DNA of 64,000 bases, from the NCBI RefSeq assembly GCF_001618685.1, contig NZ_CP014342.1, forward strand, positions 3,286,001 through 3,350,000. Reading direction: 5' to 3'. The notes beneath the pieces were generated by a model, which saw nothing but the letters and a program-made list of their open reading frames with translations, had not been told where the DNA came from and searched no databases. A program made the translations under genes and the position numbers. This DNA comes from Geobacillus subterraneus. Its GTDB lineage: Bacteria; Bacillota; Bacilli; Bacillales; Anoxybacillaceae. Positions 24,232 to 31,316 of the stretch are shown one piece after another. Position 1 is the first letter of the stretch; every line of letters starts with the position of its first letter.

Positions 24232-24531
24232 ATGACGATCTCTTTGGCGGCGGTTGTCGCCAAAATGGAAGACGAATTGCGCAAGGCAAAGGCGGCCCAT
24301 GACCCGCAGCGGATGCGTGAACATGTCGCTGCCATTCGCGTTTTATGCGATTTGATGCTGGAAACGACAGGCCAGCCGCAACCGTCCGTTCCGTCTGTCT
24401 CGACAGAGTCGCTTGCCGTCGGCGGGCCGATTTCGGTTGCTGGCGGGCTTTCGCTTGGAGCCGTTTCTGTCGGGGGACGCTCCCCTGACATTGACGATGA
24501 GGCGAACGGGGAGTCGTTGTTGGATTTTTGA
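24232..24531 (+). CDS. ywdI: YwdI family protein
   Basis: This 99-residue protein has a helical N-terminus (MTISLAAVVAKMEDELRKAK) and a low-complexity Ser/Gly/Val tail. It corresponds by position (after ung) and sequence style to B. subtilis YwdI, a protein of unknown function. The ATG at 24232 follows GGGGGAAG. In B. subtilis the next genes are ywdJ and ywdK; here the IscB-bearing element lies between ywdI and ywdK, and no ywdJ is seen. Confidence 0.75.
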   Translation: MTISLAAVVAKMEDELRKAKAAHDPQRMREHVAAIRVLCDLMLETTGQPQPSVPSVSTESLAVGGPISVAGGLSLGAVSVGGRSPDIDDEANGESLLDF

Positions 24532-24751
24532 GGGGGCAACGAAACACCGTGGAAAACGGTCTTCTCCACGGGGAATGTTGATCAACAGAACTCCGTTGAA
24601 TCGCTTGCCTTTGTTTGCGCCAAAAAACAAGAAGCGGTTCACCGGCTTGGATGCGGGTCTTGCCGGTGGCGCTCCCGATTGACCGGTTCTGTCGAGTGAA
24701 GTGGCTGACATTCATTAGTAATTTGTTGTCGGGGAACATTCCCATTATATT

Positions 24752-24818
24752 AGTCAACTACCCACCACTTAAAGCCTAACGGCTTTTGAAGTGGGGGCTT
24801 GGCAAGCCCTAGTTGACT
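24752..24818. repeat. left-end compound hairpin of the IscB element
   Basis: AGTCAACTA (24752-24760) pairs with TAGTTGACT (24810-24818). Inside, CCACTT...GCC/GGC...AAGTGG makes a second stem. The CACTT/AAGTG stem is similar to the right end of the TnpB element at 17611. Confidence 0.75.
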
Positions 24819-24837
24819 ACCCTCAGCCATTCAATGG

Positions 24838-24991
24838 CTACGTTGGAAGGGTCATGACACTTACGGATGCTCCTCCAGTCCGTAACCCTGTCGCAGATGG
24901 TTAAAAGCTCTGATGGGTAGGAGCGGTGCTGTCTGCCGAACAAGCCCTTCCAACATTGGGGAGGAGGAACTCACTCCTGAAAGGAGCATGG
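24838..24991 (+). repeat. structured repeat copy 1 upstream of iscB
   Basis: The segment starts CTACGTTGGAAGG, contains CGGATGCTCCTCCAGTCCG, and ends near CCTTCCAACATTGGGGAGGA. The same landmarks recur in the same order at 25123-25285, so the two tracts are diverged direct copies of about 155-165 bases. Confidence 0.7.
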
Positions 24992-25122
24992 AACAGTTGG
25001 TTGATTTTGATAACAAACCGTAAAAAATCGTACCAAAACGTGACCCTTGGTTTTGGTACGAACTGTTCTGTGCTTTCTAGCCTGAGTGAGTGTGACACCC
25101 GAAAGGGTGGCTGCACGATGAA

Positions 25123-25285
25123 CTACGTTGGAAGGTCAGGTGAAGTGCCACATTCGGATGTTGCTCCAGTCCGAATCCATGGCAGCCGTGAGGAAGACCG
25201 TTGCCTAGGTCATGGCAACCCAACACCGAAACGGCATGCCCTCCTTCCGACATTGGCGAGGAGCGTAATTCCCGCAAGGAGGTTG
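25123..25285 (+). repeat. structured repeat copy 2 upstream of iscB
   Basis: The segment starts CTACGTTGGAAGG, contains CGGATGTTGCTCCAGTCCG, and ends near CCTTCCGACATTGGCGAGGA, followed by the AAGGAGG ribosome site of iscB. It is a diverged direct copy of 24838-24991. Confidence 0.7.
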
Positions 25286-25292
25286 GTCAGAG

Positions 25293-26525
25293 ATGACCTA
25301 CGCATTTGTTTTAGACAAAACGGGAAACAAACTTTCCCCGACAAAGGAAAATAAAGCTTGGTATTTGATACGCAAACAGCGGGCAACGTTGGTTCAACGG
25401 TTTCCAATGGTCATTCGACTGAACAAAACGATACCGAAGGAAGCTATCGATACAACGCCCATTCGGGCAGGGATTGACGATGGTGCCAAATATGTCGGCA
25501 TCGCCTTGGTACAAAACGGAAAAACCAAAAACAAACCGATTTTAAAAGGGTTTTTGGAACACCGCCAAGATGTCAAAGACAAAATAGATGCAAGAAGGGC
25601 ATATCGTAGATACCGAAGAAGCTACAAACGGTATCGTCCCAAACGCTTTCACCATCGTTCTTCATCCAAACGAACAGGTCGGATTCCTCCCACGATTCGG
25701 CAAAAGAAAGAAGCCGTCTTGCGCGTCATTCAACAACTTCACAAATGGACGCGAATAAATTTCATCCATTTGGAAGATGTACAAATCGATATCCGCGCCA
25801 TTGAAAATGGCTACCAACCTTATCGGTGGGAATACCATCAATCCAACCGTTTGGATGAAAACATTCGGAAAGCGGTGATTTTACGAGACCAAAACACCTG
25901 CCAAAAATGCGGCAGAACGAATTGCCGAATCGAAGTGCATCACATCATCCCAAGAAGATTGGGAGGCAGCAATTCCATTTACAATTTGATTTGTTTGTGC
26001 TCTGACTGCCACAAGGAAGTGACAGGCAACGAACTAGCCTACAAAGACGAATTCTTCCAAAAAATCAACGGAAGACCCGTGCGTTATTGGGATGCGATGC
26101 ATGTCATGCAAGGGAAAATGTATCTTCGGAAAGAACTAGAAACCGTTGCCCCTGTGATATTAACAACAGGGGGAGACACCGCAAACAAACGGATTGATTG
26201 GGGAATCGAAAAGTCTCACGCCAACGATGCCATCGTCATCACCGATTCGTTCGTCACCAACGAACAATGCGCCATCAAGGAATGGCACATCAAGCCGATG
26301 CGCAGACGTTCAAACAAAAAGACGGACGAAGTGGACGGTTTTCGCCATCGGGATGTTGTCCGTTATACGAAACGTAACGGAGAAACGTACGTAGGCTACA
26401 TTACCGCCCTTTATCCCGACAAGAAGCAATGCAATTTAACCACCATCGATGGCAAAGTGTTGAAAAGATACGGTCTGAACCGATTGACATTGATTCATCG
26501 TTTCAAAAATCTCTATTGGTTTTGA
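25293..26525 (+). CDS. IscB-type RNA-guided nuclease, divergent (RuvC + HNH)
   Basis: This 410-residue protein has an N-terminal PLMP-like region with the atypical text KLSPTKENKAWYL (13-25), RuvC-I Asp62 in AGIDDGAKYVGIAL, an Arg-rich bridge helix (101-118, RRAYRRYRRSYKRY), RuvC-II Glu161 in FIHLEDVQ, an HNH domain with His216-His217, Asn231 and His240 framed by zinc ligands C203/C206 and C235/C238, RuvC-III His309...Asp312, and a C-terminal beta domain. All catalytic residues are present, so both nuclease centres may work. Start ATG follows AAGGAGG. It is clearly different in sequence from the second IscB downstream. Confidence 0.82.
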   Translation: MTYAFVLDKTGNKLSPTKENKAWYLIRKQRATLVQRFPMVIRLNKTIPKEAIDTTPIRAGIDDGAKYVGIALVQNGKTKNKPILKGFLEHRQDVKDKIDARRAYRRYRRSYKRYRPKRFHHRSSSKRTGRIPPTIRQKKEAVLRVIQQLHKWTRINFIHLEDVQIDIRAIENGYQPYRWEYHQSNRLDENIRKAVILRDQNTCQKCGRTNCRIEVHHIIPRRLGGSNSIYNLICLCSDCHKEVTGNELAYKDEFFQKINGRPVRYWDAMHVMQGKMYLRKELETVAPVILTTGGDTANKRIDWGIEKSHANDAIVITDSFVTNEQCAIKEWHIKPMRRRSNKKTDEVDGFRHRDVVRYTKRNGETYVGYITALYPDKKQCNLTTIDGKVLKRYGLNRLTLIHRFKNLYWF

Positions 26526-26547
26526 ATATAGAAAAAGGAGGTGAATT

Positions 26548-26620
26548 CCTGGTTAATATTTCAAAAAAGTCACATTTTGTTGCGATTTGGGACGAAATGT
26601 GACGGTAAATATTAACCAGG
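26548..26620. repeat. long hairpin between the two iscB genes
   Basis: CCTGGTTAATATTT (26548-26561) pairs perfectly with AAATATTAACCAGG (26607-26620), and inside it GTCACATTT (26569-26577) pairs with AAATGTGAC (26595-26603). It ends nine bases before the likely TTG start of the second iscB. Confidence 0.9.
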
Positions 26621-26628
26621 TACACGTC

Positions 26629-27888
26629 TTGTTCGTGTACATTATCAATAAGCATGGAAAACCACTCATGCCATGCTCACCAAGGAAAGCAAGACTTTTG
26701 CTAAAACAGAAGAAAGCAAAAGTAGTAAGAAGGACACCTTTTACCATCCAGCTTTTATATGGTAGCAGTGGTTACAAACAACCCGTGTCATTGGGTGTTG
26801 ACATGGGGACACGACATGTAGGAATTTCTGCAACAACAAAGAAAGATGTGCTGTTTGAAGCGGAAGCGCAACTTCGAACAGATATTGTGGAATTACTTGC
26901 TATACGGAGACAGTTCCGTAGAAGTCGAAGAAACAGAAAGACTCGCTACCGAGAAGCCAGATTTCTTAACAGAAGAAAACCAGAGGGATGGTTACCACCA
27001 TCTATTCAACACAAAATCAACTCGCATATAAAGTTGATTGACTTAGTTCACAATATTCTCCCTGTCACATCTGTCACTATTGAGGTAGCAGCATTCGATA
27101 CACAGAAATTAAAAAACCTAAATATCCGAGGGGTGGAATATCAACAAGGAGAACAAATGGGGTTTTGGAATGTTAGAGAGTATGTTCTATACAGAGACAA
27201 TCATACTTGTCAATATTGCAAAGGAAAAAAGAAAGACCCTGTTCTCCAAGTGCATCATATTGAAAGTCGAAAGACAGGAGGTGATTCACCAGATAATCTG
27301 GTCACTCTATGCAAAACATGCCACCATGAAATTCACGAAAAAGGGCTTGAGCATATATTTCAACGCAAACGACCGCCTATGAGGGATGCTAGTCAGATGA
27401 CCGCCATGCGATGGGCAATGTTTAGTAGGATAAGAGAAAAATACTCGCATGCAAATATCACATACGGGTATATCACCAAATGTATTCGCATTGCTAATGG
27501 ACTGTCTAAATCTCATATGGTGGATGCTCGTTGTATTAGTGGAAATCCACTAGCCAAGCCAAGTGGCACGGTTTATCTTCTAAAATTCGTTCGAAAAAAC
27601 AACCGTCAATTGCATAAAGCAACCATCTTAAAAGGCGGAAAACGAAAATCAAACAAAGCTCCACGATTTGTCAAAGGGTTTCAACTGTTTGACAAGGTGG
27701 TATACGAAAGGAAAGAATGTTTTATATTTGGCAGAAGAAGCAGTGGTTATTTTGACCTTCGGCTGTTAGATGGCACAAAAGTGCATGCTTCAGCAAGCTG
27801 GAAAAAGTTAAAAAGAGTTGAGCATGCTAGTACATTGTTAATTGAAAGGAGGAAGGGCGATTCCTCCCCGACTTTCGCTCTCGCTTAG
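26629..27888 (+). CDS. iscB: IscB RNA-guided nuclease, canonical type
   Basis: This 419-residue protein (from TTG 26629, giving MFVYIINKHGKPLMP) has the PLMP motif (12-15), RuvC-I Asp58 in LGVDMGTRHVGIS, the Arg-rich bridge helix (93-112), RuvC-II Glu152 in TIEVAAFD, an HNH domain with His209-His210, Asn223 and His232 framed by C194/C197 and C228/C231, and RuvC-III His296...Asp299 in SHMVDARCIS. A positively charged C-terminal domain follows. All active-site residues are intact. Only about 100 bases separate it from the upstream iscB, mostly a long hairpin, so a typical upstream guide RNA is not obvious. The start codon choice is by alignment to the usual MxVxVINKxGKPLMP opening. Confidence 0.9.
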   Translation: MFVYIINKHGKPLMPCSPRKARLLLKQKKAKVVRRTPFTIQLLYGSSGYKQPVSLGVDMGTRHVGISATTKKDVLFEAEAQLRTDIVELLAIRRQFRRSRRNRKTRYREARFLNRRKPEGWLPPSIQHKINSHIKLIDLVHNILPVTSVTIEVAAFDTQKLKNLNIRGVEYQQGEQMGFWNVREYVLYRDNHTCQYCKGKKKDPVLQVHHIESRKTGGDSPDNLVTLCKTCHHEIHEKGLEHIFQRKRPPMRDASQMTAMRWAMFSRIREKYSHANITYGYITKCIRIANGLSKSHMVDARCISGNPLAKPSGTVYLLKFVRKNNRQLHKATILKGGKRKSNKAPRFVKGFQLFDKVVYERKECFIFGRRSSGYFDLRLLDGTKVHASASWKKLKRVEHASTLLIERRKGDSSPTFALA

Positions 27889-27897
27889 AAGTCGGGG
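27866..27897. repeat. right-end hairpin of the IscB element
   Basis: CCCCGACTT pairs with AAGTCGGGG around a 14-base loop, overlapping the end of iscB. It resembles the subterminal hairpins of IS200/IS605-type ends and marks the right boundary, just before ywdK. Confidence 0.7.
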
Positions 27898-27958
27898 TCT
27901 CCTCGCCAAAGAAGATGAATGAGGGAAAACAATCTTTCATTAGAAAGGCGGAACAGCT

Positions 27959-28330
27959 ATGAAAACATTCGTCCTTCTCGGCGCGCTCAATGCGTTTTTA
28001 GCCGTCGCATTGGGAGCGTTTGGCGCGCACGGGCTGGAAGGGAAGATTCCGGATCGTTATTTGGAGATTTGGAAAACGGCGGTCCAATACCAGATGTTCC
28101 ACGCATTAGGGCTGCTTGTTGTCGGATTGCTCGCTGGCAAGGCGCCGAATGTCGGGCTGATCGGTGCGGCGGGCTGGGTGATGTTCGCCGGCATCGTGTT
28201 GTTTTCCGGGAGCTTGTACGTATTAAGTGTAACGCAGATTAAGCCGCTTGGCGCGATCACTCCGTTTGGCGGCGTCGCTTTTTTGGTCGCCTGGGTGATG
28301 ATCGGATATGCGGCATTAAAATGGTTGTAA
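27959..28330 (+). CDS. ywdK: DUF423 family membrane protein YwdK
   Basis: This 123-residue protein with four hydrophobic segments has the DUF423 opening LGALNAFLAVALGAFGAHGL and the FHALGLLVVGLL second segment. It is an inner-membrane protein of unknown function, orthologous by position to B. subtilis YwdK. The ATG at 27959 follows AAAGGCGGAA. The insertion upstream has separated it from ung-ywdI, so it may have lost its original promoter. Confidence 0.85.
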   Translation: MKTFVLLGALNAFLAVALGAFGAHGLEGKIPDRYLEIWKTAVQYQMFHALGLLVVGLLAGKAPNVGLIGAAGWVMFAGIVLFSGSLYVLSVTQIKPLGAITPFGGVAFLVAWVMIGYAALKWL

Positions 28331-28382
28331 ACGGAGCGCAGGAGCGGAGCGCTCCGTTTTTTTGCCGCCGTCCCTCTCCGCT

Positions 28383-29285
28383 CTATAGCGAAAGCCATAG
28401 ACTCAACGTCAACAACAGTCCAACGGCCCAATGATGGCGGGCGGCCCATTTCATGCCGCTTCTTTCCTCGGTTCGACTAGCGCCGGGGCGGAAACAGAGA
28501 CGAAGCCGGATGGCAAGCGGCATCGCGAGCCCTGTGACCGCGGCAAGCAAAGGAACGATATGCCAAACGATCAAAGCAGCAATGGACAAGTAGGCGGAGA
28601 CGAGAAGAAGCCCGAGAAGGCGCACGGCGTTGTTCCGTCCGAGCCGGATGGCTAATGTGCGGCGAAACGGCCGGTCTTTTTCGATGTCGCGGATGTTGTT
28701 TGTCAAAATCATCGAGGTGATCAGCAAGGCGAACGGGATGGACAAGGCAAACAGAGCGGTGTTTGGAACATGCCCTTGTACGGCATAAGCGAGTGCGGTC
28801 ACGACCGGCCCCATGCAAACGGCGGCGGTCAACTCACCTAAACCGAGCGAGGCGAGCGGACGCGGCCCGGCTGAGTAGGCGATCCCGCAGATGATCGCTG
28901 CGGCGCCGATCCACGCGATGGCTGGATCGCTTTGCCACGCCAAGTACGCGCCTAACGCAACCGCGACGGCCAGCATGGCGCCAGCAACGGCAGGGATCGA
29001 GCGATGGGCAGGTCCATGGCCATGCCCGTTCGTCCATTTGTCATCGTCTTGGCCGCGCAACCGATCAAAATAGTCATTCAGCATGTTGACGGCTGACTGA
29101 ATCAGCACAGAGGCGGCTAACATCGCCAGCAGCACCTCGATCCGAACGGCGCCCTTTTTCGCCGCCAGCGCGGTGGCGGCCAGCACAGGGCTGATCGTTC
29201 CGCTCCATGTCGGCGGGCGCATTAAGTGAAGCCATGAAAAACGGTAAACCCAATGCCGATCTTCTTCACGATGTTCATATCGCAA
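28383..29285 (-). CDS. UbiA-family prenyltransferase, MenA-like
   Basis: This 300-residue integral membrane enzyme has about eight or nine membrane segments and the two Asp-rich UbiA motifs, NDYFDRLRGQDD (about 67-78) and NNIRDIEKDRPFRRTLA (about 195-211). MenA attaches the polyprenyl tail to 1,4-dihydroxy-2-naphthoate in menaquinone synthesis, and this sequence fits that branch. The TTG start at 29285 follows GAGGGG and lies 19 bases after the upstream gene; a longer frame to 29372 would overlap that gene and lacks a ribosome site. A MenA paralogue elsewhere cannot be excluded. Confidence 0.75.
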   Translation of the reverse strand: MRYEHREEDRHWVYRFSWLHLMRPPTWSGTISPVLAATALAAKKGAVRIEVLLAMLAASVLIQSAVNMLNDYFDRLRGQDDDKWTNGHGHGPAHRSIPAVAGAMLAVAVALGAYLAWQSDPAIAWIGAAAIICGIAYSAGPRPLASLGLGELTAAVCMGPVVTALAYAVQGHVPNTALFALSIPFALLITSMILTNNIRDIEKDRPFRRTLAIRLGRNNAVRLLGLLLVSAYLSIAALIVWHIVPLLAAVTGLAMPLAIRLRLCFRPGASRTEERSGMKWAARHHWAVGLLLTLSLWLSL

Positions 29286-29304
29286 TGCGAACCCCTCGTT
29301 TCCG

Positions 29305-29805
29305 TTAGGAGAGTAAAAGCATGCATACGATGAGCACGACAAATCCGGCCGCTTCGACCGACTGAACGGCAATGATCGAGGTCATCGCTTTTTTTAACGG
29401 CGCATCGTCACCGCCATTGGCTTGGCGCCAAAGGTATTCATTGGAAAACACCGTCATCGCCTTGCGGTAGCCGACGAACATCCCCCAAGCGAGCGTTGCG
29501 ATGCCTGTGAGAAGGGCGGTCAGCCATACACGGCCATAGGCGGTCTGCCATACATCTGCCCAACGGTTGATCGGTCCGGCGGCTGTGCCAAGCCATATGC
29601 CAGTGGCGATGACGACGGCACTTGCCGCGGCGAGCGGCCGATGCGACCACTGCATGAGCGAGCGGAAAAATTGCCGGCGCTCAAGAGGCGGCATGAATTG
29701 GGAGGCTGGATACACTGCCCAGCCGATGAATGCCACGCCCCCCACCCACATGATCGCCGCGATAAGATGTACCCCCAGCAGGAAATCACGCGACGTCCAA
29801 ACCAT
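29305..29805 (-). CDS. CopD-like four-helix membrane protein
   Basis: This 166-residue protein has four membrane segments; the first contains the HLIAAIMWVGG motif typical of CopD/heme-binding membrane proteins, with His18 as a likely ligand. The family includes copper-import and heme-related proteins; the role here is unknown. Its place just upstream of a MenA-like enzyme, 19 bases apart, suggests a respiratory or redox link. The ATG at 29805 follows AGAGGTG. Confidence 0.6.
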   Translation of the reverse strand: MVWTSRDFLLGVHLIAAIMWVGGVAFIGWAVYPASQFMPPLERRQFFRSLMQWSHRPLAAASAVVIATGIWLGTAAGPINRWADVWQTAYGRVWLTALLTGIATLAWGMFVGYRKAMTVFSNEYLWRQANGGDDAPLKKAMTSIIAVQSVEAAGFVVLIVCMLLLS

Positions 29806-29885
29806 CAGTAGACACCTCTTTTGTGTCATTTACCACCATTATATAAGGCCGTGTAGTAGCAGCTTGTGATGGCCATCACGTCAAC

Positions 29886-29918
29886 CAAAAAAAGAAGGTT
29901 GCCATCGGCAACCTTCTT
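29886..29918 (-). terminator. terminator of cwlJ-gerQ
   Basis: On the reverse strand AAGAAGGTTGCC pairs with GGCAACCTTCTT around three bases and is followed by a T-run. Confidence 0.9.
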
Positions 29919-29939
29919 GTCAAAAGACAGTTTTTCCGT

Positions 29940-30527
29940 TTAGCGTGGAGAATACGTAGCAAGCGGTGTTGCGGCTGTAGCACCGGCAAACGGATATTCG
30001 TAGGCGATTTCTCCTTCAAACGTGACGTAATCGAGGTAAATCATCGGGATCAAATAGCGTGTGCCTGTTTGTGGGTCGCTTAAAATGACATGGTCACGTC
30101 CAGCCGCTTCAATGACGCCGCGAAACACCTTGGCATTCCACTCACGGTTGTTTTCAAACGTCGCATAGATAGTGGCGACTTTTCCTTTGTTTAACCGTAA
30201 AATGTTTTCAATGTACGATTCTTCAATCGGCAGCATCCCTGGAATCGATGGGCCGGTGGTGGTCGGCATCGGTGTCGGGGCCGTAAACGTCGGCGCCTGC
30301 AAACCGAACGTCGGAGCGGCGGCTGTCGCCGGTGTCATCGTTGGAGCGGCAGCCGCTTGCGGATAGTAATAATACGGGTACGCCGCCGGATAGTACGGCT
30401 GCGGATACGGATAGCCGTATGGATAGGATGCATACGGTTGTTGCCGTTCTTGACCGAACGGCGAATAATAAAATGATTGTTGCTCCTCATCAAGTGGATA
30501 AAATTGATTTTCTGGATTGTTCGGCAT
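29940..30527 (-). CDS. gerQ: spore coat protein GerQ
   Basis: This 195-residue protein has a Tyr/Pro/Gln-rich N-terminal half (repeated YPYG, PYYP) and a conserved C-terminal domain (about 100-180, with IENILRLNKGKVATIYATFEN). B. subtilis GerQ (YwdL) is cross-linked into the coat by transglutaminase Tgl and is needed to place the cortex hydrolase CwlJ. Here gerQ follows cwlJ by 18 bases in one operon, as in many bacilli. The ATG follows GAGGAGGG. The N-terminal repeats are richer in tyrosine than I would expect, which may reflect coat packing. Confidence 0.88.
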   Translation of the reverse strand: MPNNPENQFYPLDEEQQSFYYSPFGQERQQPYASYPYGYPYPQPYYPAAYPYYYYPQAAAAPTMTPATAAAPTFGLQAPTFTAPTPMPTTTGPSIPGMLPIEESYIENILRLNKGKVATIYATFENNREWNAKVFRGVIEAAGRDHVILSDPQTGTRYLIPMIYLDYVTFEGEIAYEYPFAGATAATPLATYSPR

Positions 30528-30545
30528 AAAGAACCCTCCTCAATA

Positions 30546-30992
30546 TTAAGAATAGACACGTGGGCAGTCGGATGGAGTCGGTGCAAAAAAGCAATGCGAT
30601 TTATAGCGGCCGACGTTCCACTGGCCAAACCATTGCGGTGGGCACGGTTGACCTTCAGGTGGTTTAAAAAACCAAAGGGCGTTTGTCGCTGGGTGGTAGC
30701 GCCAACCGCGGAGCACTTGGCGGGCTAGGCCTATATCCACTTCGCGCGCCCGTTGGTAAAAGTACCCTTTTTGCACCGCCTCAAAGCCGCCCGGGCTTTG
30801 AAACACCATTTGCCGGATAGAGCGGATGCCGCGGAAGTCAAGGCAGTCGGCGATGACGCGGTTGACGCCGACGTTGCCGACCATGAGCATCCCAAGCCGC
30901 CCGTCTCCTTCCGCTTCAGCTCGCATGAGCCGAGCCAACAACTTTACTTCCTCTTCTGTGTGGGCTACAATGGAGGGAGCGATCTGACCCAT
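30546..30992 (-). CDS. cwlJ: spore cortex-lytic hydrolase CwlJ
   Basis: This 148-residue Hydrolase_2/SleB-type domain protein begins the catalytic fold at TEEEVKLLARLMRAEAEGDG, with the conserved Glu in RAEAEGD, and ends with ALWFFKP...WFGQWNVGRYKSHCFF. CwlJ degrades spore cortex during germination, triggered by calcium-dipicolinate. No signal peptide is present, as expected since it is assembled on the spore from the mother cell. It is co-transcribed with gerQ, whose product it needs. The ATG at 30992 follows GAGGTGACG. Confidence 0.92.
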   Translation of the reverse strand: MGQIAPSIVAHTEEEVKLLARLMRAEAEGDGRLGMLMVGNVGVNRVIADCLDFRGIRSIRQMVFQSPGGFEAVQKGYFYQRAREVDIGLARQVLRGWRYHPATNALWFFKPPEGQPCPPQWFGQWNVGRYKSHCFFAPTPSDCPRVYS

Positions 30993-31283
30993 ATCGTCAC
31001 CTCAGTCGTTGTGAATTTCGACAGTAATAGGCTATTGGTGGAACAAGAAAATGGTGACAGACAGACAGGCGATTTCTCGGAGGAATTTCTGATTTATATG
31101 TATGGGGCAGTTGGGCTGGATATGACAGAAACAGGGGAGGTTGACCAAAAAGGGAAACCCGTTGCGCAAGAAAGACCCGTAACATGATGTGCAAAGGGAT
31201 GACGGCGGAAGAAATCGCTCGTTTGGCTGACCTTTCAGGGGGAGGAGCTCGCCGGTTGCTTGAAGAACAGGAAAATAAGCGAA
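30993..31283 (+). other. short transcribed region or small gene of unknown nature
   Basis: A strong forward terminator at 31284 has no annotated gene in front of it. The preceding 190 bases hold short forward frames, one ending at 31187 (MYGAVGLDMTETGEVD...) behind GGAGGA with long spacing, and one from 31184 (MMCKGMTAEEIARLAD...) that would run through the terminator. A small RNA or a small spore protein is possible; I cannot decide. Confidence 0.35.
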
Positions 31284-31316
31284 GGGGCCCTGCCGCGTTT
31301 GGGCCCCTCTTTTTTA
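31284..31316 (+). terminator. forward terminator convergent with hemQ
   Basis: GGGGCCC pairs with GGGCCCC and is followed by TCTTTTTT. It overlaps the stop region of hemQ on the other strand. Confidence 0.75.

Larger units (their letters stand above)
24838..25285 (+). ncRNA. candidate IscB omega RNA region
   Basis: IscB guide RNAs are encoded immediately 5' of iscB. The 540 bases before this iscB contain no gene but many short stems (CGGAT...AGTCCG, GTACCAAAAC...GTTTTGGTAC at 25032-25060, ACCCGAAAGGGT) and two related copies of one structured unit. The last copy ends at the iscB ribosome site. This is the expected place and type of sequence; the exact transcript ends are unknown. Confidence 0.6.
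24741..27905 (+). mobile_element. IscB-carrying insertion between ywdI and ywdK
   Basis: This is about 3.2 kb of DNA with a subterminal hairpin at each side (24752-24818 and 27866-27897) resembling IS200/IS605-type ends. It carries a long noncoding tract and two iscB genes. It splits the conserved ung-ywdI-ywdK order, so it is an insertion. No transposase is encoded. Whether it is one element or two adjacent ones is unresolved, and ends are approximate. Confidence 0.7.

Noticed and set aside
24838-25285. CRISPR array
   Set aside because: There are only two long diverged copies with no short regular repeats or spacers, and no cas genes in the window. The RuvC-HNH proteins are IscB-sized, not Cas9.
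24741-25292. Group II intron or riboswitch as explanation of the structured tract
   Set aside because: No domain V-like hairpin, intron-encoded protein or metabolic gene follows; the position directly before iscB fits an omega RNA better.
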